56,489 nt of DNA. It comes from Methylibium sp. GTDB lineage: Bacteria; Pseudomonadota; Gammaproteobacteria; Burkholderiales; Burkholderiaceae_C. Both the position numbers and the translations under genes were made by a program. The notes beneath the pieces were generated by a model. That model saw only the letters and a list, made by a program, of their open reading frames with translations. It did not search any database and was not told the DNA's origin. Location of the stretch: positions 1 to 56,489 of the forward strand of contig NZ_JACDCW010000014.1 of NCBI RefSeq assembly GCF_013817345.1, read 5' to 3'. Numbering within the stretch: the stretch's first letter is position 1; every line of letters starts with the position of its first letter. Below are positions 1 to 8,300 of this stretch, one piece after another.

Positions 1-151
1 GCGTTTCGAAGGCAGGCAAGGGCATGTCGCGCAGGGCCGCGTCGAGCCTCAGCAGCGTGGTGACGCGGTGGCCGCGCGCCAGCAGGCAGCGGATCACGGG
101 CGAGAACTGCGGCAGGTAGTAGAGCTGTTCTGCGAAGAAGGCGATGTGCAT
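1..151 (-). CDS. Probable glycosyltransferase, N-terminal fragment (runs off the window)
   Basis: Only the first 50 codons are inside the window. The ATG at 151 begins MHIAFFAEQLYYLPQFSPV, then a basic helix (LLARGHRVTTLL). This pattern of a beta strand, a loop and a helix ending in a GHRVT-type turn is what the N-terminal Rossmann half of GT-B glycosyltransferases looks like. It follows a GT4 glycosyltransferase and a heptosyltransferase on the same strand, so a role in lipopolysaccharide or surface glycan assembly is inferred. The family cannot be named from so short a piece; a nucleotide-sugar enzyme or a glycerophosphotransferase is also possible. Confidence 0.5.
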   Translation of the reverse strand, partial: MHIAFFAEQLYYLPQFSPVIRCLLARGHRVTTLLRLDAALRDMPLPAFET

Positions 152-256
152 GGGATGGCTTCGGCTTTGCTGGCTTGCGGGGCCCGTCGGGCGCATGAGG
201 GAGCCTGTCGGGAGGAGCGGGACGCCGGGAGTTCCGCGGGTGAGCGAGTGCCGTGC

Positions 257-1357
257 TCAGCGCGGCGCACGAGCCGCGAGCACTGCACGGTAAACCTCGC
301 GGTTGCCGTCCACCATGGCGTCGAGCGAAAACTCGCGCAGCGCCAGCTCCCGCCCGGCGGCGCCGTAGCGCTCGCGCAGTGCCTCGTCGCCGAGCAGCCG
401 CACGAGGTGAGTCGCCAGCGCCGCAGCATCGCCCGGCTCGATCAACTCGCCGTTGAGACCCGGCCGAACGATCTCGGGAATGCCGCCGGCGCGCCCGGCG
501 ACGATCGGCAGCCCGCAGGCCGCAGCCTGCAGGAGTGCCACGCCCAGGCCCTCCATCTCGGCGGGGTGCACCATCACATCGACGCAGGGCAGCACGCGCT
601 CGAGATCGCTGCGAAAGCCGGCAAACACCACGCGCTCGGCAAGCCCTGCCTGGTTCACGAGGCGGCGGACCGGCTCCAGCTCGGGCCCCTGGCCGAACAG
701 CAATACCCGCGTGTGCGGGTGCGCCGTCAGCACCGAAGGCAGCGCTGCGAGCAGCGTGCGATGGCCCTTGCGGGCAATGAACTGCGCGGCCATGGCGAGC
801 GTGAGTTCGTCGCCGGCCAGCCCGAATTCCGTGCGCAACCAGGCCCTGCCGGCGCGGCCCGGCCGATACCGTTTCGTATCGACCGCGCTGTGTACGCACA
901 CCACGCGCTCGGGCGGCACGCCCTCGGCCAGCAGCACTTCGCGGATGCCGTTGGAGATGGCGATCACGCGCGCATAGAGCCGGTACTTGCGCGATACCCA
1001 CCAGCGCGGCTCCGGGTTATCGACGCGCCGGCTCAGCACTGCGGGCACAGCTTCGCGCCGCGCGGCGAGTCCGCCCCAAAGGTCGCTGCCGCGGCGGCTG
1101 TGCAGGTGCACGATGTCGGGCCGCTCGGCGCGGATCAGGCGGCGCAGCCGGCTCACCAGGCCGATATCGAGGTCGCCTTTCATGTCGATCTCGTGCACGC
1201 GCGCCGCATGCTGCCGGGCCGCCGCCGCGATGGCGCTGCCGCGGGGGCAGACGAGCACCGCTTCCTCGCCACGCGCCCTGAGCCCCTGGAGCAGAAAGAC
1301 CACCTGCAAGGCACCGCCGTACAGGTGCATGCCGGCCTCGACGTGCAGCGTCTTCAC
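257..1357 (-). CDS. Glycosyltransferase family 4 protein
   Basis: This 366-residue protein has the two-domain GT-B layout of family 4 retaining glycosyltransferases. The N-terminal half opens with LHVEAGMHLYGGALQVV, where GT4 enzymes carry a glycine-rich acceptor loop. The C-terminal half has the donor-site region ending in HPAEMEGLGVALLQAAACG, the usual E-x7-E type segment that holds the nucleotide sugar. It probably adds a sugar to the lipopolysaccharide core at the inner membrane. The GTG start overlaps the stop of the heptosyltransferase gene by four bases, so the two are translationally coupled in a minus-strand operon with msbA. The exact sugar and acceptor cannot be read from sequence. 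Confidence 0.85.
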   Translation of the reverse strand: MKTLHVEAGMHLYGGALQVVFLLQGLRARGEEAVLVCPRGSAIAAAARQHAARVHEIDMKGDLDIGLVSRLRRLIRAERPDIVHLHSRRGSDLWGGLAARREAVPAVLSRRVDNPEPRWWVSRKYRLYARVIAISNGIREVLLAEGVPPERVVCVHSAVDTKRYRPGRAGRAWLRTEFGLAGDELTLAMAAQFIARKGHRTLLAALPSVLTAHPHTRVLLFGQGPELEPVRRLVNQAGLAERVVFAGFRSDLERVLPCVDVMVHPAEMEGLGVALLQAAACGLPIVAGRAGGIPEIVRPGLNGELIEPGDAAALATHLVRLLGDEALRERYGAAGRELALREFSLDAMVDGNREVYRAVLAARAPR

Positions 1358-2505
1358 AGCGGTGTCAGCCGGATGCTCACCGTGCCGGCCAGCACGCGCA
1401 GGGCGTCGTCGAACACGCGTTCGGCTTCGAAGGCGCGCATGCAGTCGAAGCGGCCGCCGCAGGTCGGGTGGCGGCGGCAGGGCGCGCAGGGCAGGTGCTC
1501 GTAGAGCACGACGCTGCGTGCCGAGCCGGTGTCGAGGTAGGGCCGGGTCGAGCCGAACAGGGCGACGCTCGGCACGCCGAGCGCCACCGCCATGTGCGTG
1601 AGGCCGGTGTCCACGCCGATCAGCACGGCGGCGTCGCCGATGGCGGCGACGCTTTCATCGAGCGGCAGCACGCCGGCCAGGTTGACGAGGCCCGGCACGC
1701 CAGCGGCGATACGCTCCGCGGCCTCGCGGTCGCTCGGGCCGCCCAGGAGGACCGGCCGCAGGCCGCTTTCCAGAAAGCGCTGCGCCAGTGCCTGCCAGCG
1801 GTCTTCGAACCAGTGTTTCTGAGGGCGGGTGGTGAAGGGGCAGAGCACGACGTAGCGGGCGGGCGAGGCCGCGGCCGGTGACGCCGCAGGGCCCGGCTCG
1901 GACGAGGCCGCCCGCAAGGCCGCCAGGGCGCTGTGTTCGCGGGCGGCCGCCCGCAGCTCGGCACCGGCGAGTTTGTCGCGGACCTTGCGCCGCGCCTCGT
2001 CGCCCACGGCGAGGTCGAGCCGAAACGCCTCGGCCGGCGCGCCGAGGTGCTTCGCGAGGTGCCGGTACTCCGCCCCGATCAGTCGCATGCCGACCTGGGC
2101 CGGCGGCACGACGCGCTCGGTGGCGAGGCGGTGGCTGCTCTCGCGGCCGATCAGCGAGAGCCGCCGCGGCGCGCCGCTCAGCCACGACCACAGGCCGCTC
2201 TTGAGCAGTCCCTGGGCGTCGAGCACAAGGTCGAAGCGCCGCTCGCGCAGCGTGGCGCGCAGCGCGGAAAAGTGCCGCCACAGTTCGATGAATCGCCGCT
2301 CTCGCCACAGCCGCTGCCATTCGCCGCGCGGCCAGACGATCACCTCGTCGAGCCGGGGGTTGTGGCTGAGCAGCGGTGCCGCCGCCGGCTCGACCAGCCA
2401 GGCGATGTGCGCCTGCGGCCACAGCGCGCGCAGCGCAGGGATCAGGCCCGAAGCCATCACCACGTCGCCCAGCGCCGACAGGCGGATCACCAGGATGCGC
2501 TGCAT
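1354..2505 (-). CDS. waaC: Glycosyltransferase family 9, lipopolysaccharide heptosyltransferase I type
   Basis: The 383-residue protein starts MQRILVIRLSALGDVVMASG, the signature opening of the family 9 heptosyltransferases that add ADP-heptose to Kdo in the inner core. The middle has DLVLDAQGLLKSGLWSW and the C-terminal half has GVDTGLTHMAVALGVPSVALFG, the donor-binding loop. It resembles WaaC more than WaaF. Roughly residues 185-215 form an Ala/Ser/Pro-rich stretch (AASSEPGPAASPAAASPA) between the two domains, longer than expected for the family and probably a flexible linker. The start lies 16 bases downstream of the msbA stop. Confidence is high for GT9, lower for the choice of WaaC over another heptosyltransferase. 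Confidence 0.85.
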   Translation of the reverse strand: MQRILVIRLSALGDVVMASGLIPALRALWPQAHIAWLVEPAAAPLLSHNPRLDEVIVWPRGEWQRLWRERRFIELWRHFSALRATLRERRFDLVLDAQGLLKSGLWSWLSGAPRRLSLIGRESSHRLATERVVPPAQVGMRLIGAEYRHLAKHLGAPAEAFRLDLAVGDEARRKVRDKLAGAELRAAAREHSALAALRAASSEPGPAASPAAASPARYVVLCPFTTRPQKHWFEDRWQALAQRFLESGLRPVLLGGPSDREAAERIAAGVPGLVNLAGVLPLDESVAAIGDAAVLIGVDTGLTHMAVALGVPSVALFGSTRPYLDTGSARSVVLYEHLPCAPCRRHPTCGGRFDCMRAFEAERVFDDALRVLAGTVSIRLTPL

Positions 2506-2521
2506 CTCGCGGTGCGTGCGC

Positions 2522-4285
2522 TCAACCGGCGGCGGCCGGCGCGTCAGCCTCGGCGAACTGCAGCCGGTGCAGGCGGCTGTAGATGCCGCCGCGCTCGACC
2601 AGTTCGGCGTGACTGCCGACCTCTGCGATGCGGCCCTGGTCCATGACGACGATGCGCTCGGCGTTGACGATGGTCGAGAGGCGGTGCGCGATCATGATCG
2701 TGGTGCGGCCTCGCTTGAGGTTTTCGATGGCCGCCTGCACCGCTCGCTCGCTTGCGGTGTCGAGCGCCGAGGTGGCCTCGTCGAGCAGCAGGATCGGCGC
2801 GTCCTTGAGCAGCGCGCGGGCGATGGCCAGGCGCTGACGCTGACCGCCGGAAAGGCGCGCACCGTTCTCGCCGACCTGGGTGTGCAGGCCCTGCGGCAGA
2901 TCGCGGATGAACTCCATGGCGTGCGCCGCCTCGGCGGCATCGGCGATCTGCGCGTCGCTCACCTCCCGCTCGGCGCCGTAGGCGATATTGGCGGCGATGG
3001 TGTCGTTGAACAGCACGGTGTGCTGCGTCACCAGCGCGATGTTCGCGCGCAGGTCGGCGAGACGGAGCTCGCGCACGTCGATGCCGTCGAGCAGCACGCG
3101 GCCGCCGTCGGGCACGTAAAAGCGCGGGATCAGCGCCATCAGCGAGGTCTTGCCGCTGCCCGAAGCGCCCACGAGGGCGAGCGTTTCACCAGGCCGGATG
3201 TCGAGGTTCACGCCGTGCAGCGCGTCGCGCTCGGCCTGCGGATAGCGCAGGCTCACGTCCTCGAAGCGCACGGCGCCCTGAGCCCGCTCGATGCGCCGCG
3301 TGCCGGTGTCGGGCTCGACCGTCGCATCGAGCAGCTCGAACACGCTGTCGGCCGCGGCCAGGCCGCGCTGCAGCACTTCGTTGACGTTGGACAGGCGCTT
3401 GAGCGGCGCCAGCAGCAGCGCCATCGCGCCGAAGAAGGACACGAAGCCGCCCACGGTGAGCTGGTTCTGGCGCGACTGCAGCGCGGCGTAATAGATGATG
3501 GCGGCCAGCGCCAGCACCGCGATGCCCTGCACCACCGGCCCGTTGGCCGCGGCAGTGGCGGTCACCTTCATGGCGTAGCGGCGCAACTGGTGCACGACCT
3601 TGAAGAAACGCCCGGCCTCGTAGCTTGCGCCTCCGAACACCTTGATCTCGCGGTGCGCCCGGATCGCTTCGTTGATCACGTGCACCATCGAGGCCTGCGT
3701 CTTCTGCTGTTCGCGCGACAGGCCGCGCAGCCGCCGGCTCGCCGCGCGGATCACCCAGGCGATCAGCGGCAGCACGGTGAAGAACACCAGCGAGAGCCGC
3801 CAGTTCTGATAGAGCATGTAGCCCAGCAGCCCCAGCACCGTGAGGCTGTCGCGCACCACCGTGACGAGCGCGGTGGTGATGATCGGCGTGACCTGCGAGG
3901 TGTTGTAGGTGAGCTTGGAGACCAGCGAGGCGCCGGTGTGGGTGTCGAAGTGGTGGGTCGGCAGCGTGAGCAGCTTGCCGAACAGGTCGGTGCGCAGATC
4001 GGCCAGCACCTTCTGCGCGACGCTGGCGAGCGCCACGCTGTGGCCGAAATCGGCCAGGCCGCGCACCAGAAACAGCAGCACGATGAGAACCGGCATCAGG
4101 TGGATGGCGCTCGGGTCCTTCTCGACGAAGCTGCCGTCGAGCAGTTCCTTGAGCAGCGCCGGCAGCGCCGTCTCCGTGGCGGCATAGACCACCATCGCCA
4201 CTACACCCAGCGCGAAGGTGCGCCAGTACGGGCGAACGCGGCGCAGCAGCCGGCGGTAGAGATGGGTGCGAGGCGGGGCGGTCAT
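2522..4285 (-). CDS. msbA: Lipid A export ATP-binding/permease protein MsbA
   Basis: A 587-residue half-transporter with an N-terminal six-helix ABC exporter domain and a C-terminal ATPase. Visible motifs are Walker A GASGSGKTS near residue 370, the signature LSGGQRQRLAIARALL near 477 and Walker B ILLLDEATSALD near 497, with the switch histidine in MIAHRLST. The size and the lipopolysaccharide neighbours fit MsbA, which flips lipid A-core across the inner membrane as a homodimer. The ATG at 4285 (MTAPPRTHLYRRLLRRV) is chosen because an open frame continuing upstream has no MsbA-like sequence and runs antisense to the next gene. It is the first gene of the minus-strand cluster with waaC and the GT4 gene. 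Confidence 0.93.
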   Translation of the reverse strand: MTAPPRTHLYRRLLRRVRPYWRTFALGVVAMVVYAATETALPALLKELLDGSFVEKDPSAIHLMPVLIVLLFLVRGLADFGHSVALASVAQKVLADLRTDLFGKLLTLPTHHFDTHTGASLVSKLTYNTSQVTPIITTALVTVVRDSLTVLGLLGYMLYQNWRLSLVFFTVLPLIAWVIRAASRRLRGLSREQQKTQASMVHVINEAIRAHREIKVFGGASYEAGRFFKVVHQLRRYAMKVTATAAANGPVVQGIAVLALAAIIYYAALQSRQNQLTVGGFVSFFGAMALLLAPLKRLSNVNEVLQRGLAAADSVFELLDATVEPDTGTRRIERAQGAVRFEDVSLRYPQAERDALHGVNLDIRPGETLALVGASGSGKTSLMALIPRFYVPDGGRVLLDGIDVRELRLADLRANIALVTQHTVLFNDTIAANIAYGAEREVSDAQIADAAEAAHAMEFIRDLPQGLHTQVGENGARLSGGQRQRLAIARALLKDAPILLLDEATSALDTASERAVQAAIENLKRGRTTIMIAHRLSTIVNAERIVVMDQGRIAEVGSHAELVERGGIYSRLHRLQFAEADAPAAAG

Positions 4286-4432
4286 GCGGTGAGTCGAGGC
4301 GGTTCGGGGATTGTCCACGCTTGGCATCGGACCACTGGCGGCACGATTCGTCCGTGGGAGCGAGAACGGCTGCCCGTGCGCGCTTTCAGCCACGGGTGAC
4401 AATCGTCTCCGTCTCGGGTAGGGGAGAGTCGC

Positions 4433-5494
4433 TTGCCACAAAAGTTCTGGCGGAAACTGAAGCGCTCTTTGAGCAAACCGTGGCGACACAAGCTGGCTTC
4501 GATCAGCCAGGGCCTTCGGCGCCTGCTGGCGCCCGCTCGTACGCGCATAGAGTGGTGCCTGCCGTGGAGACGCCCGCAAGCGGCGAGCGATATCGCCATG
4601 CGCGTGTGCGTCACGCTGACGTCGTACCCGCCGCGCTTTCCGACCCTCGCGCTCACACTGAAGACCTTGTTGAACCAGTCGACGCGGGCGGACGAGGTCG
4701 TGCTGTGGTTGTATGCACCGCATGCCGCCCTGCTGCCGCGCTCGGTCACATGCCTGCAAGCCCGCGGTTTGCGCATCGCCTTGTGCGACGACGACTGGCG
4801 GGTGTACAAGAAAGCGATACCTGCCCTGATGAGCGATCCGGCTGCCGTTTGGGTGACAGCCGATGACGATGTCTGCTATCCGCGCGACTGGCTGGCCTCG
4901 TTGCTGGCGGGCCACCGTGCCCACCCTTCGGCCGTCATCTGCCAGCGGGCTCACCTCGTGCAGTTCGATGAGGCGGGACGGCCGCGGCGCTACCACGTCT
5001 GGCCCAAGCAGACCGAGCGCACCGGGCCGGATGCGCCGCTCTTCTTCACCGGCATCGGCGGGGTGCTCTACCCCCCCGGCTGCTTGCATTCCGACGCGAC
5101 TGACGACGCGCGGTTCTTGTGCTTGAGCCCTGATGCGGACGATATCTGGCTCAACTGGATGGTACGGATGCAGGGAACGCCGATCGTTCGCGTGGGCGCT
5201 ACCTCGGAGCCTGTGACTTGGCTCGGCAGCCAGAAGGCGTCCTTGTTCAAGAGCAACGCCCGCGGGTCGGGCAACGACGAGTGCATCGCCCGCATGGGTG
5301 CCGCCTACGGCTTTGCCTGCCTGCATGTGGCGGTCGACCCGTGCCGACAGGCCGAGCCGCTGCACCTACCGGATCAGCGGCTGTTGCAGGGCGGCGGCTC
5401 ATGGGAAGAGGCGCTGTCCGAAGACGCGGCGGCGTTTCGAGACGGCGTTGCGAAGCTGTCGCCTGCGGCCCTCGGGGCTCAGACCGGCGCCTGA
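4433..5494 (+). CDS. Glycosyltransferase-like protein (GT-A fold, polysaccharide-associated)
   Basis: The 353-residue protein has a basic N-terminus of about 50 residues, then VCVTLTSYPPRFPTLALTLK, which resembles the nucleotide-binding start of GT-A glycosyltransferases. VTADDDVCYPRDWL supplies the DxD-type metal motif, and a later LSPDADDIWLNWM is a plausible acceptor/acid segment. No membrane segment is obvious, so it is probably cytoplasmic or peripheral. The TTG start at 4433 is preceded by a strong GGGGAGAG ribosome site at 4421-4428. The gene diverges from msbA, which suggests a surface glycan role. Its last 16 bases overlap the end of the convergent dioxygenase gene. Donor and acceptor are unknown. 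Confidence 0.75.
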   Translation: MPQKFWRKLKRSLSKPWRHKLASISQGLRRLLAPARTRIEWCLPWRRPQAASDIAMRVCVTLTSYPPRFPTLALTLKTLLNQSTRADEVVLWLYAPHAALLPRSVTCLQARGLRIALCDDDWRVYKKAIPALMSDPAAVWVTADDDVCYPRDWLASLLAGHRAHPSAVICQRAHLVQFDEAGRPRRYHVWPKQTERTGPDAPLFFTGIGGVLYPPGCLHSDATDDARFLCLSPDADDIWLNWMVRMQGTPIVRVGATSEPVTWLGSQKASLFKSNARGSGNDECIARMGAAYGFACLHVAVDPCRQAEPLHLPDQRLLQGGGSWEEALSEDAAAFRDGVAKLSPAALGAQTGA

Positions 5495-6231
5495 AAGCCC
5501 CCGGACCGATAAGTCAGCACGAGCGTGTCGCGCCAGCCCTTGGTGAGGGGATCGAGCGGCTGGATGGGTGTGCTCTCGTGGACCACGCGGGGGTCGTCGA
5601 GCAGCAGTGCGGTCCAGGGTTCTTCGAGCGTGAAGCGCACGCCCTGCGGGCCTTGCGCCTCGAAGACGCGCGTCTCGCCACCGAGCACGCCGCGCCGGCC
5701 GGCGAACACCACGGCGACGAAATCGACGCCGTCGCGGTGGGCACCTTCGGGGGTGGGCCGGCCCAGGCCATCGGAGGTGTCGATGCGGAAGGTGTGTGCC
5801 TCGATGTACCAGCGCCCGCCGGACGGCGCGCGCACCTTCGCGAACACGGCGCCCAGGCCGAGCAGCAGGGCGCCCCAGGCCGGCTCGCTGGGCAGTTGCG
5901 CGTCGAGCGGCTCGAACCAGCGCTCCATGCCGCCGTGCAGGGCGTTGTAGGTGGTCGGTTGCCAGTGGGCGCGGTGCTCCGTCGGCTGCAGCGCCGCCGT
6001 CTCCAGGGTCTGGACGAAGCAGCCGTGGCGGCGGAAGCGGTAGCGCCCGCCGTCCTTGAGGTACTGGTCGGGCGGCAGGTGCTGCCAGTAGCGTTCGAGC
6101 GCGTCGAAGGCTTCGAGCGGTTGCCGGGTGAGCCGCGTCATCGCTGCCGGGTTCATCACGCAAAAGCCTTGCGTTCGCAGTCGTTCCTGCGCCGTGGCGG
6201 GGTCGAGCGGCAGTTGTAGATCGACGTGCAT
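5479..6231 (-). CDS. 2-oxoglutarate/Fe(II)-dependent dioxygenase family protein (2OG-Fe_Oxy_2 type)
   Basis: A 250-residue protein of the family that includes the bacterial amino acid hydroxylases of the L-isoleucine dioxygenase type. The iron-binding triad is visible as H165-x-D167 in EGAHRDGVDF and H218 in RVVHESTP, with R234 in KGWRDTL a good candidate for binding 2-oxoglutarate. MERWFEPL and RWYIEAHTFRID are also typical of the family. The ATG at 6231 (MHVDLQLPLDPA) is chosen; 27 extra upstream residues are possible but look unlike protein. The gene stands alone between convergent and divergent neighbours, so the substrate cannot be inferred; free amino acid hydroxylation is the family precedent. 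Confidence 0.8.
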   Translation of the reverse strand: MHVDLQLPLDPATAQERLRTQGFCVMNPAAMTRLTRQPLEAFDALERYWQHLPPDQYLKDGGRYRFRRHGCFVQTLETAALQPTEHRAHWQPTTYNALHGGMERWFEPLDAQLPSEPAWGALLLGLGAVFAKVRAPSGGRWYIEAHTFRIDTSDGLGRPTPEGAHRDGVDFVAVVFAGRRGVLGGETRVFEAQGPQGVRFTLEEPWTALLLDDPRVVHESTPIQPLDPLTKGWRDTLVLTYRSGGFQAPV

Positions 6232-6298
6232 GGCGGGCTGTCTTCGGACCGGCGGCGAGCCTAGCATGCACATTCGTTCGATTCGATCGAGTACAGCC

Positions 6299-8167
6299 AT
6301 GACCGAAACCACCGCCGCCGCAACCGCCGCCGATCACCATGAAGACCTGCACCGCAGGTTTCGCTGGCAGGTGCCGCCGTTGTTCAATCTGGCCGAGGCC
6401 TGCTGCGGCCGCTGGGCGCGCGACGCCGCCACGCGCGAGCGCACTGCCATCGTCCACGAGGCCGAGGACGGCCGTATCGCACGTGTCAGCTATGCCGAAC
6501 TGCAGGCCGAGGCCAACCGTCTTGCGCACGCCCTCGAACGCGCGGGCCTGCAGCGCGGCGATCGCGTCGCGCTGGTGCTGCCGCAGCGGCCCGAGACGGC
6601 GATAGCGCACATTGCGATCCAGCAGGTCGGCGCGGTGGCCATGCCGCTGTCGATGTTGTTCGGACCCGAGGCGCTGGAGTACCGGCTGCACGACAGCGCC
6701 GCACGGCTCGCGATCGTCGATGCGGGCGCGCTCGCGAATCTTCGAGCGGCGCGGCCGGCCTGCCCGCAACTGGTGGCGGTGCTGGTGGTCGGCGGCGATC
6801 CAGGAGCCGCGGCGGAGCCGGGTGAAGTCGGCTGGCAGGCCGCGCTGCAGCGCGAGTCCCCGGTCCATGCCGCCGTGACCACGCAGGCCGGCGATGGCGC
6901 CATCCTCATCTACACCAGCGGCACCACCGGCCCGCCGAAGGGCGCGCTCCTTCCGCAAAGAGCGCTGCTCGGCAATCTGCCCGGCTTCGTCTGCAGCCAG
7001 AACGGTTTCGACGGTGCGTGGCGCGAGCTGTGGCCGGGCTTGAATTGGCTCTCCCCCGCGAGGGGGAGCGGGAAGGGGGCGGGCCCATTGCAGGGCCAAG
7101 GGCCCGGCGGCCAAGGCCAGGACACGCAAAGCGTGTTCTGGTCGCCGGCCGACTGGGCATGGACGGGCGGGCTGATGGACGCGCTGCTGCCCACGCTCTA
7201 CTTCGGCCGCACCGTCGTCGGCACGCAAGGCCGCTTCGACCCGCTGCGCGCCTTCGAGCTGATGCAGCGCCACGGGGTCACCCACAGCTTCCTGTTCCCG
7301 ACCGCGCTCAAGGCCATGATGAAAGCCGCGCCGGCCCCGCGCGAGCGATATGCCCTGCAGTTGCGCGCCCTCATGAGCGCCGGCGAGGCGGTGGGCGACG
7401 CGGTGTTCGCCTGGGTCCGGCAGGCGCTCGGCCTCACCGTCAACGAGATGTTCGGCCAGACCGAGATCAACTACATCGTCGGCAACTGCGCCGGCGGCCT
7501 CACCGTCGAGAACGGCGCGAGCGGCGAGGGCCAGCCCGGCTGGCCGGCGCGCGCCGGCAGCATGGGTCGCGCCTATCCCGGCCACCGCATCGCGGTGATC
7601 GACGACGCCGGCGAGGAAGTGCCGCGCGGCACGCCGGGCGACGTGGCCCTGCACCGGCGCGACGTGCACGGCGAGCGCGACCCGATCTTCTTTCTCGGCT
7701 ACTGGAACAACGATGCCGCCACCCGCGCCAAGTTCACTGGCGACGCCGACGATTCCTGGTGCCGCACGGGCGACACCGCCAGCATGGACGCCGACGGCTA
7801 CCTCTGGTACCTGGGCCGCAGCGACGACGTGTTCAAGGTGGCCGGCTACCGCATCGGCCCGAGCGAGATCGAGAACTGCCTGGTCAAGCACCCGGCCGTG
7901 GCCAACGCCGCCGTTGTGCCCAAGCCCGATGCCGAGCGCGGCGCACTGGTCAAGGCCTACGTGGTGCTCGCGAGCGGCGTGCAGGGCGACGCCGCGCTCG
8001 TCGAAGCGCTGCAGCAACACGTGCGCGGCCGGCTCGCCCCCTATGAATACCCCAAGGAAATCGAGTTCATCGACGCCCTGCCGATGACCACCACCGGCAA
8101 GCTGCAGCGGCGCGTGCTGCGGCTGCAGGAGGAAGTCCGGGCGCGCGCGGCGGCGGGGCAGGGGTAG
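6299..8167 (+). CDS. AMP-dependent acyl-CoA synthetase (medium-chain acyl-CoA ligase-like) with an in-frame insertion
   Basis: This 622-residue enzyme belongs to the ANL superfamily and should activate a carboxylic acid through an acyl-AMP to acyl-CoA. The ATP loop IYTSGTTGPPKG lies near residue 205, NEMFGQTEINY forms the A5-type motif, WCRTGDTASMDADGYLWYLGR the A7-A8 region, and the catalytic lysine is in TTTGKLQRR near the C-terminus. The ATG at 6299 is chosen over upstream codons because the protein character begins there. About 37 residues (LNWLSPARGSGKGAGPLQGQ and flanks, DNA 7009-7125) interrupt the segment that normally reads straight from SQNGF to FWSPADWAW. The substrate is not decidable; acetate, propionate or a short branched acid are candidates. 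Confidence 0.88.
   Translation: MTETTAAATAADHHEDLHRRFRWQVPPLFNLAEACCGRWARDAATRERTAIVHEAEDGRIARVSYAELQAEANRLAHALERAGLQRGDRVALVLPQRPETAIAHIAIQQVGAVAMPLSMLFGPEALEYRLHDSAARLAIVDAGALANLRAARPACPQLVAVLVVGGDPGAAAEPGEVGWQAALQRESPVHAAVTTQAGDGAILIYTSGTTGPPKGALLPQRALLGNLPGFVCSQNGFDGAWRELWPGLNWLSPARGSGKGAGPLQGQGPGGQGQDTQSVFWSPADWAWTGGLMDALLPTLYFGRTVVGTQGRFDPLRAFELMQRHGVTHSFLFPTALKAMMKAAPAPRERYALQLRALMSAGEAVGDAVFAWVRQALGLTVNEMFGQTEINYIVGNCAGGLTVENGASGEGQPGWPARAGSMGRAYPGHRIAVIDDAGEEVPRGTPGDVALHRRDVHGERDPIFFLGYWNNDAATRAKFTGDADDSWCRTGDTASMDADGYLWYLGRSDDVFKVAGYRIGPSEIENCLVKHPAVANAAVVPKPDAERGALVKAYVVLASGVQGDAALVEALQQHVRGRLAPYEYPKEIEFIDALPMTTTGKLQRRVLRLQEEVRARAAAGQG
7009..7125 (+). repeat. REP-like hairpin element inserted in frame within the acyl-CoA synthetase gene
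   Basis: The stretch contains a perfect hairpin CTCCCCC-GCGA-GGGGGAG at 7051-7068, then GGGCCC/GGGCC repeats at 7081-7106, with ACACGC-AAA-GCGTGT immediately after at 7122-7136. Its first hairpin resembles the palindromic repeats at 10112 and 15175 (CTCTCCC...AGGGAGAGGGA). Boundaries are approximate and set by where the protein departs from the family pattern. It keeps the reading frame. Confidence 0.55.
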
Positions 8168-8254
8168 AGCCACCGCGTGGCGGCAACTTGCCCGACAACG
8201 ACTGTGGGCTTTGCCGCCGGCAGCCCCGGCACGGGAGAATGCACACCCCCCACG

Positions 8255-8281
8255 AAGCCCCGCCTTCCCTTGGACGGGCTT
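8255..8281 (+). other. Imperfect hairpin just upstream of the sensor kinase gene
   Basis: AAGCCC at 8255-8260 pairs with GGGCTT at 8276-8281, with two mismatches and two more pairs inside. It ends about 10 bases before the TGGAG ribosome site of the kinase gene. It could modulate translation or be a decayed repeat; no function is shown by sequence alone. Confidence 0.3.
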
Positions 8282-8300
8282 GCCGACTCCTGGAGACACG

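Noticed and set aside
1973-4399. An 808-codon open frame on the plus strand opposite waaC and msbA
   Set aside because: It is antisense to two well-recognised genes, has an Arg/His/Gln-rich composition typical of reversed GC-rich coding DNA, and shows no domain.
4286-5365. N-terminal extension of msbA by 360 residues
   Set aside because: The extension lies antisense to the glycosyltransferase gene and bears no resemblance to ABC exporters. The ATG at 4285 gives the normal length.
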